64,000 bases of DNA from NCBI GenBank assembly GCA_023078555.1, contig CM041196.1:5839658-5903657 (forward strand), read 5' to 3'. This document shows, in pieces, positions 1-12,400 of this stretch. The notes beneath the pieces were generated by a model. That model saw only the letters and a list, made by a program, of their open reading frames with translations, was not told where the DNA came from and ran no database searches. Source of the DNA: Ulva prolifera. Taxonomy: Eukaryota > Chlorophyta > Ulvophyceae > Ulvales > Ulvaceae. Position 1 is the stretch's first letter, and the number at the start of each line of letters is the position of its first letter. A program made the translations under genes and the position numbers.

Positions 1-1060
1 CGGCGTGCGGCGGCTGCGCGGACCCGGGCGTTGAAGCGCAAGTCGAAGAAGAGCGGGAGTGGCAGTGAAGGCGAGAGTGACGATGATGGAGCAGCAGGAG
101 CAGAGGATGACAGCGCTGCGGAGGATGACTTCCTGGATGACCTAGAGCAGCTGCCGGTGAGATTCTGATGACTGTGACATCATGGTGTCACTCTGGAATT
201 CAGTGTCAGTGTGATTGTCGTGCAACATCAGTACGGCAACCTGCATGAGAATGTTCATTTCCTGGGCACTCTTTACACATGAATCACAGCCTTGATGCTG
301 CTTGACAGACCCGAGTCGACGATATAATGCAGTCACCCACATGGCCCCACTGTTTCTGTGATTTGTAGGATGACGTGCTTGGGGATCCTGATGTTGGTAT
401 GGATATGCATGAGGCTCTGGCTGATGCCTTGGGTGCAGAAGCTGAGGGGGGCAATGGGGACGGTAGTGATTCGGATGCGCAGCCATCAGACTCCGATGCG
501 GATATACTCAGTGAAGGCTCTGATGAAGTGGAGTTGATACCTGATGCGGAGCTTGATGCACTTGACGTGTTCTCTTTGCCTGCACCTAGTGATGTTGACA
601 GCGACGTCACAGGTGAAGATGGTCATGAAGAAGATGGAACTGGTGTGGAAAGTGATGGACATGGTGGTGAGTCTAGCAGCTTTGATGAAGAAACTTTTGC
701 AAAAGCCATGGTTGGGAACAGCAGTGCTGACGACGATGCGGCAGGTGCCACTGAGGTGGAGCTAGGCGCAACTAAATCGAAGATGGACAAGAAGGGCAGG
801 AAGGGGAAACGCAAAGGGAAGGCAGCGGATGTCTTTGCAGATTATGAAGAATATGCACATCTACTGGACAATGTTGTTGCAGGTAAGACCACTGATCCCC
901 ATTACACTTTCAGCCCGCTTCAGGACACATTTCACTGAACTGCATGCCCTGATATGCCAGATCCTGTTTGCAAACTCGAGATCACTACATGTGTATCAAA
1001 TGTGTAGGTAAGCCGCTTGCATCTGGACCATCGCACAAAAAGGTGAAGAGGAAAAGGTGA
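1..1060 (+). CDS. NOC1/MAK21/CEBPZ-like ribosome-biogenesis protein, C-terminal part
   Basis: Partial gene; the 5' part lies left of the window. Exons read 1-156, 369-882 and 1008-1060, with GT-AG introns (donors GTGAGA and GTAAGA) and a consistent frame. The visible product begins with a basic stretch (RALKRKSKK) and continues with a very acidic Asp/Glu/Ser-rich region. It then has VFADYEEYAHLLD and ends in a lysine/arginine tail (KKVKRKR). An acidic linker, an F-x-x-x-E-x-Y-x-H-L-L motif and a basic tail are as I remember the C-terminus of the CBF/Mak21 family, which acts in nucleolar 60S pre-ribosome maturation and export. The conserved core is outside the window, so the assignment rests on the tail alone. 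Another acidic nucleolar protein is possible. Confidence 0.55.
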
Positions 1061-1089
1061 CTGCATCAAATCAGGGGATTTGCAGTGAA

Positions 1090-2314
1090 TTAGGTGTCAG
1101 CTTGAAGAATGTATGCGGTTGAATCATGAGTGTAAGTTTCCATGTGTTGTCCGAAACGTGACCTGTCTGTAAGTTTTGTCCACTTGATGAAGCTTGCCTG
1201 CAACACAGTCAGTTCTAGAGCCCTTGAAAACGATCCCTCGGAAGTGACCCATCCAGAGCCAAGTCCGCTTCGCATCCAGAACGTACTGCTGTCTGATAGT
1301 GCTCGGTGACCCTCAACGGCTGATAATACCCTGACATGAGAACCCGCCGCTTGGATTGATATTTGCATATTGTTCTCTGCACCATCAACCAAATGTAGGA
1401 TAGCTTTGACTCCACGATGTTTTGATACTTGAGAGTTGCAAGTCTTGATGAAATCATTTATTCCCAGCTTGTCACCTGCTGCACCAAGCGTCACGATGCA
1501 GTCTAACAGGATTGGCCATAGTGTCATCAGGGTCGAGCGGGCAGTGAAGATACACATGAAGGGCTGTCGTCCGTTTGTAACATCTGGCTCGGTCTTCCTC
1601 AGCGTATTGTACAACTTGGTTTGCTCATCGTCTGGCATGTCAGCGCGGACATGTGCACATGGAATGTGACAGGCAGTGGCTTTCTGTATGACGCAAATAC
1701 ACATCAACTCCAATTATCTTTTCCTGATCAAATCTGGCAGATCAAACTCTTTGCATGAAATGGCAGCAAATGCACATCATCACAGTACTTCACCTTGTAC
1801 AATTCCAATGAAGACTCTGGGCTATCGGCGACAACCAATCTGTTGCCACTCCAGAAATTGCTGTGCTTTCCGAATGTCGTTGACAGAACCCGTTCCATGA
1901 GATATTCAGAGTGGTGTTGGGCCCCACATTTGATCAGCAGATGTGGAACGGTGCTTAGATTTATCGCTCCAATTGCATGAGGCTCGCATTCGACTTGTAC
2001 CTGTGCGATGGCATGCAGTGCAATGAGGGGAAGGCCGCTCATTTCCACAGGTACACCGTGTCCCGATGTGGATAGTGCATGCACGTACAGTGTACAGGTT
2101 CCATCAAAGCATCAAACACAGTGGATCCACCTTTTTGGCCGCTTGTGGCGTTCCAGCTTTGGACATCTTGATCGCTGAGGGGTGCGAAGAGGCATCCGCA
2201 CGGGCGAAGGGACTCGCCAGTGATCCAGACCGATGTAGCGGCTGCAGCCGTCCAGCACTTGGCTTCTCCATGCTGACACTGTATAATGTCCTGAACTAAT
2301 TCGCAAGAATTCAT
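1090..2314 (-). CDS. Unidentified split gene, convergent with the NOC1-like gene
   Basis: Three minus-strand open stretches read like protein rather than noise, but I do not recognise the family. One (about 2039-2314) carries a Cys/Trp-rich segment with IQCQHGEAKCWTAAAATSVW. One (about 1730-1990) includes HLLIKCGAQHHSEYLMERVL and may begin after a CGCACAG acceptor. One (about 1350-1660) includes TLMTLWPILLDCIVTLGAAG and may begin after CATGCCAG. Exon borders and the start codon are not fixed, and the 3' end may overlap the 3' UTR of the convergent gene. Base composition is lower in GC than in neighbouring exons. It could be a diverged gene or a decaying one. Confidence 0.3.
1131..1135 (+). 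terminator. Putative poly(A) signal TGTAA for the NOC1-like gene
   Basis: TGTAA lies 71 bases past the stop codon at 1058-1060. UGUAA is the usual polyadenylation signal in chlorophyte algae. A second copy lies about 35 bases further on. Confidence 0.45.
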
Positions 2315-2319
2315 TGGTG

Positions 2320-3856
2320 GTACAAAGATGCGGGCGCAGCATGCGCCCCATATGCCCCGTACGCACTATCTTTACGCATCAACAGAGGCACAGAAATTCA
2401 AAGAGACATTCAATCATCGTATCAAGATAGTAAACAGTGTCTAACGGATTGCTACATAATCAACTATGTCCATACTGCACCAACGGTTGTGCACGCCCGA
2501 CGGCCTCCTCTGCGGACACCCTGCACGATGCTAACATGGCTTTCACATTGCCGACTAACTAGCCTATAGTATGAAAAACTTTCATCCATATGTTGAGCTT
2601 CATAACTGCTGTCTATCTGCACGGATCACAGGTGCAGTAGCTACACGTGTAGCCTCGATATACGAACTGCGTGCTGGACGACTACATACAAAAATGATCT
2701 ACGCAATATCAACCTCCAGGTACACCTAGAACTCTAGCATTCAGCTGCCATACGTACCCGGTTGAAGCTGCACCTGCTTGTGCCACAACAATGCTTGCGC
2801 AAAAGAATCACGAGCGCCAAGGCAATGAATGTTTAAGGTCTCTGCACATTGAATCGGCGATAGTGATGCTGTTGCTATCAGCCGGTCGCGATGCGAGATG
2901 CAACGCTGCTGCACCTGCAATGAGTAACGCAGTTGCGCGTGCTGTTCTGGGTATACCTGATGCATGCTAACTGCCAGCGGTTGTGAACAGCTACCAGCAA
3001 CCTCGTCGTCAGCGCTCCAGAGAATGAGTGTCAATTTATCACATATCCAATAGAGTACATTGGCAGACATGATTCCAGCAACAGCTCGACATAGCGGCTG
3101 TGCCGGATCATATCTGCAATAGGACACAGACATCAACACATACTTATGCAGACTCGAACCGACACACCTTCTAATCCTGTTTGAGACAAGTTCACAGATG
3201 TAGCTGCAAGGGTGCTTGGAAATTAACTTCCCAAACAAACACTGGAGGCTGTAAATTTGCACAGTGGGCTACATGCGTATACTGTAGACGTTGTCACAGC
3301 TCAGGTGTGAGGCAATCACACACGACAACAGGGGGCTACTGTGGATGTGGAGATCCTCATGGGTTCGCTGAGCACCCTGGCCCGAGGCTCGCGGGCTCCG
3401 AAAAGATGTTCCCAAGACCTCAGAGGCTGTAACTTTGCACAGCGGGCTACGTGTGCATGATCTAGACGTTGCAACATTTCAGGTGCAAAACAGTCGCAAA
3501 CGAAAATCTCATTGCTGCTGAAAGTATGGCCACTGCTCACTGGCTACTGCCCATTTCAGACCGTGCACCCGGATCTGAACAGCACATGTGATTCAAGTGG
3601 GGCACAGTCTACAGCCACATGTACAACATTTGATGCACGAGCATGCAGTGCAGTCAGCTGGAGCACTCAGCATCTGACTCTGTGCCAATTGATGCACCAT
3701 GTCAACACATTCCTGGCTTGTTCAGGCTCAAATGATACCCCGTGATCGTGTGGTCAGGTATAGTAGATACAGGTGGTCGTCGTGCATCAACATAGTCCAC
3801 GAGCAGACAGGATGTTCAGCGATATGTGCATCTCAACGCCTCACATATCAAATTGT
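2320..3856. other. Region without an assignable gene
   Basis: A minus-strand open frame at 2741-3262 has no domain or splice context I can support. Two stretches, around 3240-3310 and 3420-3490, share an approximate repeat with the form 'aggctgtaa-tttgcacagYgggctac'. Nothing else was seen. Confidence 0.4.
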
Positions 3857-3861
3857 TTACA
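3857..3861 (-). terminator. Putative poly(A) signal TGTAA for DBP5
   Basis: Minus-strand TGTAA (TTACA on plus) starts 20 bases beyond the DBP5 stop codon, a plausible position for the chlorophyte-type signal. Confidence 0.5.
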
Positions 3862-3880
3862 GCCATAAAGGGTACACTTC

Positions 3881-6107
3881 CTACGCCTTTTCAGTCAACC
3901 CGGCCTCCTCGAGAACTTCAATGAATGCATCCTCGTCGTGTGCATTTACTGAAGGAATCTCTCTGTTGAAGTATTTGCTAATCTCGTCGATGATGTCCCT
4001 GTCGGGCATTGCTAGATTTCGCTGAGCAGTGTTGACAAAGTTGAAAGCTGCTCCCTTCCTGCCAAACCTCCCAGACCGCCCAATTCTGTGCAAGTAGGTA
4101 TCAAATGCCGGTTTGTGTGTCGTGCGGTCAATTGGAAGATCGTAATTTATCACCAGGGTGACTGTGCTGACATCAAAACCTCGGGCGATGACATCCGTGG
4201 CAATCAGGATCTTGGCATGCACAGCTCGGAAGTCCAGGACAGCCTGGTCCCGAGCTTCAGGCTGCATATCTCCAGACAGCTTCAAACATTTAGCGCCCAT
4301 GCGCAGCATACTCTGCACAGCAGAAACATGTCAATGTACCAAACAAGCCAGAGGCACCAACACCCTCACTCCGTGATCAGTCCATGATCAACCCGGAAAA
4401 CACCAGCAGCCTACGTACTTGCAACCACAAATGGACCCTGCTGGTGAATGGATAGCGTTGGTGCATATGCTGACTGCTCTACCTGAACGTAGATTGGGCG
4501 GGCTGGCAGCATAGGTGAGCGTGGCATAAGAACGGCCCAAAGGCATCACTGCTCAGCAACAAGGAGAACAGTCAACACACGTGCATATCTACAGAAAAGC
4601 AACACAAAGCAGCAAACTCACCTCATAGAGGGCCTGAGCAGTCCGCCGTGAGGCAACAAAGATGATAGTCTGACCTAAACGGTCAGCATTTTTCAGGATG
4701 TACTCTTGGAGCACGTTATCCTTCTCTTCGGTCGAGGTGACATCGACTCGATACTGCTTAATCACGTCCAGTGACAGCTGCTCTTTCGCCACGAATACTC
4801 GATTGGCACTGGGCATGATCTGCATGCACGCTCGCATGTCAAACCAGTGCGCAGGCAGGGATTGGAAGCACAACCTATTGCATGGCATGGCGCCGGCACA
4901 GCTAGTGTGCGGTGCGGCGCTTTCAGATCAGTCCATAAAGACGCAGGTGCTCATAGGCGCCACAATGCGACAATTCCCAGGAGGAAAACGTGAATACACC
5001 ACGTAGAAAAGAAATGTACACGCATTGCCCACTGCAAGCAAGTTGCTGATGAAGAGAAGCAGCAGAGAGCACATCACAGGAATGCGGTCGAATGCGACAA
5101 CAAACTAGATGATTACCACCTCTGCTGCACTCGATTTGTGATGGACCGTACCTTGGTGCAGTACGACTTGATAGACTCATCGAAGGTCGCAGAAAAGAGC
5201 AGCACTTGCGTGCCCTCACTCACCTTCCTGACCTGCTGAATCATGCGGACACTGGTGTCCTTGAATCCGTCAACTTTCATCATTTCGTCAGCCTCGTCGA
5301 ACACAAGAATCCGAATTCTGTCTAAAGCAAGCTTTCTGCTGCTGATGAGGTTTGTCACCTTCCCGGCAGTGCCGATCACAACTTGCTCCCGGACTGGGGG
5401 CATGCTCCGGCTCACACGAATTTCATTCACACCCACAGATGTTATGCCTGTTCGTTTCCCCATCTTCCGAAGCACCGCAAGGTTTTGGACAACCAGTTCC
5501 CGGGTCGGGCACATGCAGATTGCTTGGGGGCACTCTTCTCCCGGATCAACCCTGCAAGCTGAACAATAGAATGTAAATAGAGCGGGCCACTGAATGCTCG
5601 ACAAAGATCGCCGGCAAATTTGTGAGGATACAAAGCTAATGCGGAGAAGTCCAGCGGCGGGCTGGCCTGCAAGCAGACAAGTACATTGTGGCAGGAAGGC
5701 AGGTTCAGGACGCACTTGGAAAGCATTGCCAAGGTGAAGCAAGTGGTTTTTCCACATCCGTTGTGTCCTTGAGCAATGAGAGGACGGTATGGAGGGTTCA
5801 AGATGAGAGGCAGGGTCTGTGCTTGTATGCCGGAAGGCTTCTTAAAGCCCATCTCGTTATATATCCCCTCCAGAAGCTCTTTACTTAGGCCTAAGTCTTC
5901 AAATGTGACGTCCGAGGAATACATATCTCGATTCATGGCGTCCGTGGGATCAGCTAGCTCCACGACCAGATTGTCAGGCTTCTCATCGGTCTTGAGTCCG
6001 GGAGTTTTGAGAGAAAGATCGGGCTCATCAACATCCCCTGGAATTTCTTCCTGGTCTGGTGCTTCAGCCTCGGCGCCATCATCATATCCAGGCGGAGCGT
6101 CAGCCAT
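3881..6107 (-). CDS. DBP5: DEAD-box ATP-dependent RNA helicase DBP5/LOS4 (DDX19 family)
   Basis: Four exons on the minus strand: 6107-5716, 5551-5152, 4819-4622 and 4312-3881, giving 473 residues, normal for DBP5/DDX19 (about 480-500). The start is the ATG followed by an acidic N-terminus (MADAPPGYDD). Helicase motifs are in order: Q-motif around 88-95, motif I AQGHNGCGKTT about 112-122, PTREL 146-150, DEAD 216-219, SAT 251-253, ARGFD about 373-377 and HRIGRSGR 405-412. The HNG-x-GKTTCF form of motif I and the wording around it match plant LOS4. Family role: with Gle1 and inositol hexakisphosphate at the nuclear pore, DBP5 strips export factors from mRNA; the plant form is linked to mRNA export and temperature response. 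The gene is divergent from the YidD-like gene. All catalytic motifs look intact. Confidence 0.93.
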
Positions 6108-6693
6108 TTCGGACTGTCCTTTCAAATATTTGACAACCCAAACAAAAGCACAGAAGCGATCACCGCACCGCTTTGAGGTAATCACCATTGAACTGGATTT
6201 CGCCAAAGCATCGGAAGCCTTCGAGCTACAGGACGCAGCTCTCGCGAGGCCTGGTCGCCGCTTGTGCCCGGGAAGCCATGCTTCCGACGGATGTCCGGAT
6301 CTGCGAGCACAACCGATCACAAAACATTCTTAGTTCAGAGCTTCAACGTCAAAATGTTACAAAGTGGAGCACTTGCTTCAGTTGTATTCTGTGGCCGTGT
6401 CCTTAGTTGGCATTTGCAGCGCCTGCTTGATGAAGGGCCACATTTCGTGTGTTTATTCGTATGCTTCGTACACCACGGCGTAACGCCACAGCGTAACATC
6501 TGCAGGAAAAATTCATGGTGGACATTATGTTACCTTACGAGCATTATACCTGATACAAGTACTTTAGAATACGGCAAGCATGCCCTTGTCTGTCATTGGC
6601 AGCCGGAGGGCCTGCCCAGCAACTGGCAGATATGCAGCAAAGCTCTGCTGCACTTCACGAGCACTAATTAATACGGTACTTCCACCCTACAGA
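6108..6693. promoter_or_regulatory. Shared 5' region of the divergent DBP5 / YidD-like pair
   Basis: About 590 bases separate the DBP5 start (minus) from the proposed YidD-like start (plus). Open frames here have no recognisable domains and probably represent 5' UTR and promoter. No clear TATA element was identified. Confidence 0.35.
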
Positions 6694-7593
6694 ATGCTCC
6701 AGGCGTTACCAGTTGCGACTGTAGCTGCGATTAAGCCACCCTTGCTGTTGGAGTGCATCGGTGTTCCAAGGAACACAACGTGTCCTGCTGCAGGCTGCGC
6801 AGCCTGTAAGGCTAAACCGCCGATCTACGAAGGTTCAGTGTATCCACTGCCTGAAATCAGGCGTGTTACAGCCTCGCTTCTGCAAAATTTCTGCTGGAAG
6901 TCAGCCATCGCAACTGCTGAGAAGGCAGACGCTGTGTATTCAAAGTACCAGCAGAGGTGTTGTCAGTGCTGCGGAAAGAAGGAGGTCTGGTGATGCTGAT
7001 CAGGTTGATCCCGAGATCGATGCAAAAGCACAGGCAGATCAGTATGCGGACGATGAGTCCAAGTCACCGGTGACAGCCGACAACGACAGCTCTGTGGGCG
7101 TCAGAGTTGCACTCTCTGTACTTCGATTTTACAAAAGACAAATTTCACCCATTCTTCCCCCTTCGTGCCGTTTCATCCCTACTTGCTCCGAGTATGCCAT
7201 GGATTCTTTCAAACAGCATGGCGTTGCAAGAGGCTTCGTTCTGACTACCTGGCGCCTACTGCGCTGCAACCCCTTTGGTGCGGTGCTTTCATTTGTGTGA
7301 AACCTTTGCAACTTGGTCACCATTATCACTCGTAATCTCAGCTTAGTGGAAGCAGGCTAGGTGATACCCACACACCGTGCTGGTCTGGTCCTTTTGTGTT
7401 AGGTGGCAGCAGTACCACAACGTCATCTTAGCGATAACATATGCTGAAAGATCCCTTGATGTTCATTGTACCAGCGCGATGTGGGCCTCGTTGTTGCATC
7501 GTGGCACAGACTGTGTGTGCAGGGCCATCCGGATACGACCCAGTAAAATGGCCTCCGCCTAAGTTGGAGTGGATCTTCGAGAGAGATGGTTGA
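6694..7593 (+). CDS. YidD-like membrane protein insertion efficiency factor, plastid-type
   Basis: Exons proposed as 6694-6805, 6861-7277 and 7523-7593 (199 residues). The conserved part is unmistakable: RFYKRQISPILPPSCRF, then PTCSEYAMDSFKQHG, then RLLRCNPFG, and across the last intron GPSGYDPVKWPPP. This is the YidD/UPF0161 (DUF37) domain, about 70 residues with its three conserved cysteines. Bacterial YidD lies next to yidC and aids membrane-protein insertion; eukaryotic copies with an N-terminal extension are expected to act in plastids with Alb3-type insertases. The roughly 120-residue N-terminal extension has many Ser/Arg and few acidic residues at first, like a transit peptide. The first intron would be only 55 bases, so the N-terminus is uncertain; the domain and last splice are firm. 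Confidence 0.85.
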
Positions 7594-9424
7594 GTGTGAT
7601 TCTGCAACATTTGCCTCAATCGGCACCGGTCTGAAGTGCTTGACCGCTGCATTGTGATGCCCGACACTTCATGTGTGCAGCATACAGCATGCTTGCCCTG
7701 GCAGGCGAGCCATCGTACGATTGACATGTCACAACAGTTCGGTTTGTTCAGCAGTTCTTACATGACTGCGCTGGCACATTTCGGTGCCTGTGCTGTGTAA
7801 CAGTTGGCAGTTGAAACTTGATGGCTGTTCTCATGTTAAATGTAAATTTGGACGGGTGTGTAAGAGTCTGGTGCACGATGCGTGGCCCTAGACCGCAGAT
7901 GTGTCACACCGGTGTGTATTTGCTCATGAATTATGATGTTATTTATCTAAAACGTGCTGCACCTACCAATATCAAGCAGAATCGTTCTCGTCCGTCACAG
8001 TACCACGTCCAGTGACTTTTTACGACACACACAAACAGTGAGGCGTCTGTGGAGATCTTCTAGTCATTCGTTTTTTCAAATATGGCCGATGGGCATGCAC
8101 CGCAGGGCATTGCTAGTACGCGCATGTCTGGACTCATCTCAACAGCAATTCTTCCCGCACGATCAGCAGCCACACATGCAAAAGGGCATGGACCGTGATA
8201 ATCTATCAAAAATTATTCATATGAGGTCGGTGTTTCAAGAATCCACTACGACAATCAGTACATTCACTGTCAACAGCCATGGCATAGATAGACCTCATCA
8301 GTCTTCATGGCAGTGTTGCTCAAGAGCTGCTGAACCACCCCCAGCCGGCCAACGGCTCTCACAACGAAATGCAGGAGGACACTGTATTCCTGTTCAGGAG
8401 TCATCAAGACGTCCATGGGGTCAATAAAAGATCTCTCAAGGCCTCGTGACACCTGCTTGTGTTGCAGAGCACACCGGTGGGGGTGCTGTAAGTATAAAAC
8501 CAACATTGGTTGTTGCCTGCAGGCCGTAGTACTTGTGCCATACTCTTTTCCAGGCTGCATGGCCAAATATGGTCATGATCATACTGACGGTCACTATCAA
8601 TGCCTGTGACGCAAAGTAACTCATGTTCTCAAACTCTGCGTCATTCTCCAGCTGTTACACTTACAGTCTGCACGCTGTACGTGATCTGGAACGCGATTAA
8701 GTGTGGCTTTGCCAGAAGTGCCAGGGCCTATCCGAAATTACCACTGACCAAGGCCAACTTGTTTCCAGAGTGCTCCATGGATGGTGAAGCCTGCTTTTGT
8801 CCCCATCAATGCAACTGATTTGCCAAACTGGCAGCAGAAGTCAGCGGTGCAGCTTCGGTTCACAAAAAGGTAGCGGAGCTGATGTGCCATGTTGGGCGGT
8901 GATGTCTGTGTGGGTTGGTCTGCCAGGACTGGACTGACTCAGGTTACGCCAATGCACGGTGATCACATGCCGGAGGATGATGTCGACAAGGCTGGCAGAG
9001 AAGCCCCGAACACGTCTGTCATATGTTGTGCTGTTACCTGTGTTCCGGCGGCGTTCTGATTGGCATGATCTGTCTCGATCATGAACAGATTCGGATCGGA
9101 ACAATCACACAGCATTGTACATGTCATGATTGTTGAGAGATTACAGTCAACAGAAAGCTGCGCTGCCGTGACGGTGGAGATCCCTGTTTCAACAGACAGC
9201 CTATGAAGCACGGGCGGTACCAGACTAAACAGAAAGTCCAACTCCGCCATCACATCCCGACGTATTAAACTGTACCACAGTCTAGCCGATGCAGACAGGG
9301 AGACAGCCATCTTGGGCAAGCCGGAAAACCTTGAACCTGCCCGTGTCACACGAGAACTGCAACATGGCGAATGTGAATCGATCTCGTGGTCTCACGTCCA
9401 TGATGGCACTAGCTGAAGCCAACC
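7594..9424. other. Convergent intergenic region between the YidD-like gene and QS
   Basis: TGTAA at 7796-7800 is a likely YidD-like poly(A) signal, about 200 bases after the stop. TGTAA on the minus strand at 9142-9146 could serve QS. Some minus-strand frames between 8270 and 9350 read somewhat like protein (for example YFASQALIVTVSMIMTIFGH near 8530-8620, which looks hydrophobic), but I could not join them into a gene and no family is recognised. Confidence 0.35.
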
Positions 9425-12400
9425 TCACGGCAAGGCAGAGATTTCTGACACCAGGCCGTCTGGAAGGACAGAGGTCCGTTGGAAATCACGCATGTGCAGG
9501 ATGGGCCTGCATCCGCCCTCCACGACCGTCATGCCATTAACCTGCACAGCACAGCACACCTCTACGTGACTGATTGGCGTTGCCTGCCCGAAATGCTGAC
9601 TTCACCGTGCATCACCGCTGACATGAACTCTCACATGACCACCCTCACGGAACTTGATGCATGGCAGGACAGCCAATGCTTCGCCCACGCTCACACAACA
9701 GCGCCGCCGCGAGTGGCCTCACGTAGGCCACACAGGTGTTGCAAAGCTTCCCAACCAGAAGCTGATGCACATGTGCACATGAAGAACAGGCATGACTACA
9801 CAAATGACACCCTACCAAAGAGCTGATCGCACAGACACATGCCGTGCCGGAGAGACCGACACACGGATGCATTCACCAGCCAGGGAGCAGCTATCCAGGC
9901 ACAGCTCGGCGGTCGCTCCACCCCACAGACACCGCAACACGTACCTCCTCCTTGTACGTCTCTGGCTGGTGCGCCTTCAGAATCGCCTCCCCTGCATCAT
10001 CCCCAACCATCCCGCACACGCGCTCAAGCGCCTCCAGGCTGTTCATCTTCATGTAAGGGCACGCCGCACAGCCGCCCTCCGCGGAGCATCCCTCCCCGCC
10101 CGCCGGCCCCGGCACGACTGCGAGGCCGCCGGGGAGCTCCGGCGAGTCCCCCCCGCCCGTCGTGATCGCCTCGCTCGCCACCGGGAACACGATCTCCACC
10201 TCTAGTGCCGGCCCCGCACCCTCCGCCAGCATCGCCTGCACCTTGCGCACGATCGACGTGATCATGCCGGACTCCGTCCCGAGCACAAACTGCAGCCGGT
10301 CCGCGAAGCCCTTGGCCTGCGCGGCCGCGACCTTCTCCGAGATGAAGTCGAGGATGTTGCTCGTCGAGCCGACGACGCCCATGCCGCGCTCGCGCTGCGC
10401 CTGCATCGCGATCGCGAACATCTCGCCGGGGACCTCGAAGTGCGCGGTGATGTACGCGTCGCCGTACCCCGCCCGCACCGCCGCCGCCGTCTCGCCGCCG
10501 AAGATGTGGTGCACCACGCAGGTGCCGTCGGGGAAGGCGTGGAGGCGCGGCAGCGCCGCGCGCACGGTCGCCGCGGTGTGCGCCGGGTGCAGAGCCGCAA
10601 CGGCCTCGTCCGGCATGTCGGCGAGCGACGCAAACAGCTCCTGTAGGTTCCGCCCCATGTACGTGTCCGGCCCATACCACACATGCACATCCGGCACCTG
10701 CACGCGGTCAGCCCCCCATCACGCCCGCCTCGCATGCCACCGCCGCAAACACAAACGCAGCCACAACTCCCGGCGACACGGGCCCGGCTGCTGTGCCAGA
10801 GCAGAGAGTGTCCACGATTCAGCCAGGGCCGCACGCTTCAGCGAGCTGTAGCCAGCACGCAGTGGCGCATTCTCCAGAAGCAGGGCACCTGCGATGAGTG
10901 TGGCAAAGAAGAATGTAGGCACGAACACCTGAACATGATACGAACGCAACACCACAGCACTCGGAGACCTGTCGGTGGAAGCGGCGGCCCGCACCTGCGC
11001 AAACGCCTGCAGCACGGTCTTGACGACGTTGGAGGAGGTGCAGGTGATCGTCGGCACGCGCGCGTTGGCCTCGGCCTTGGTGCGCAGCGACGTGTTGATG
11101 TAGATGACGTGAACGCCGCGGCCGGTGTCGGCAGCGCCGTCGAGCCAGCGGAGGTAGGCGGCGCTCTCGGCGGCCTCGGCGAGCGTGCAGCCGATCGCGT
11201 CGGCGGCCATGCGGTACACCGCGACGCCGGTGTGGCCCGCGTTGTCGAGGATCGCGCGCACGTTCTCGCTCATGAAGTCGACGCCGAGCACGCAGACGGC
11301 CTTGCATCCGGCCTCCGCCATCGCGACCGCGCGGTCCGCCATCACCAGCGAGTCTGCACCGCCAGACACAGGCACTTCAGTCACTCGAAGCAGGTGCGGT
11401 CAACTCGGCCGCCAACAACCACCGTTTGTGGGGAATGAGGGGCCCAGCTTTGGGTAGATCTGGCTGTGAAACAATCCAGTGGGTAGCTGGCTGCCAGAAC
11501 GATGAGGCTTCGTGCAAGAAAGCCGGACAGTGCTGTGCAGGCTTCTGCAATGTCACATGGACAGCTGCAGCGTCTGCCGCTGCCGGCATGGCAGAATAGC
11601 GCACACATGAAGACAGCAGATAGGAGCGCTGTTGCGATGGAGGTCGTCAGAGCATCTGATGGCGGCTGTAGCGCCTTTGTGGCACGTGTCGGGGAGGAGC
11701 AGAGATGCAAAGGAGCAGGATTGGCATGGGGCTGGGGCCGCCGCACCTGAGATGTGGATATGGGGCCACGCCTCCTTGGCCGAGGTCAGCACTCCCTGGA
11801 CCTCTGGGTCCATGTAGAAATGGGCGACGATACCGATCTGCTTCTCACGGAGGACTGTGGCTAACCGGTCAACTGTGGCTGTGTCAGGTTGAAGGTACTG
11901 GGCCTGAGCCTCCGCGAAGGCTCCTTGCGGGATGAGGGAGTCCTCTGTGATGACGAGGGATGGGAATTGCGGGAGCTGACCAGCGAGTGCATTTGCGCGC
12001 TTCTTCAGTGTGCTAAACATGTTGTGGAATGAGTTGGTGCGAGAAGGGGATGCAAGGGCTGGGCCGACGTGCATGTCTTCCAGTGACTGCATGTCGAAGG
12101 ATTCAATTTCTGAAATGTGACAGCCATCAAAGACTCTCAAGAGAATTGCGGCTAAGCCTCTCGAAATCTCAGAGTCGGAATCGGCTTGGATGTGCACTGT
12201 ACCATCGTCATTCTGTGTGACCACCATCCACACACGCGCTGCACACCCCATCACCTGATTTTGCAGGACCTTGTCAGCATCGTCCATGCGAGGTAATGCC
12301 ATGCCGCAATCAACGAGCCGTGTGAGCCTTTCCTTCAAGCCTGGTACGGACTTGAAGTCACTGGCAATGCTGTCAACTCTGGCTCCCACATCAGCACTGA

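Noticed and set aside
2741..3262. 173-codon minus-strand open frame
   Set aside because: No domain, composition or splice context to support coding.
8270..9349. Minus-strand gene with a hydrophobic segment
   Set aside because: Fragments could not be joined with consistent splice sites and the region overlaps the likely QS 3' UTR. Kept only as a note.
10024..10834. Arg/Gly-rich open frames overlapping QS
   Set aside because: They are alternative frames of the GC-rich NadA exon; low complexity, no domain.
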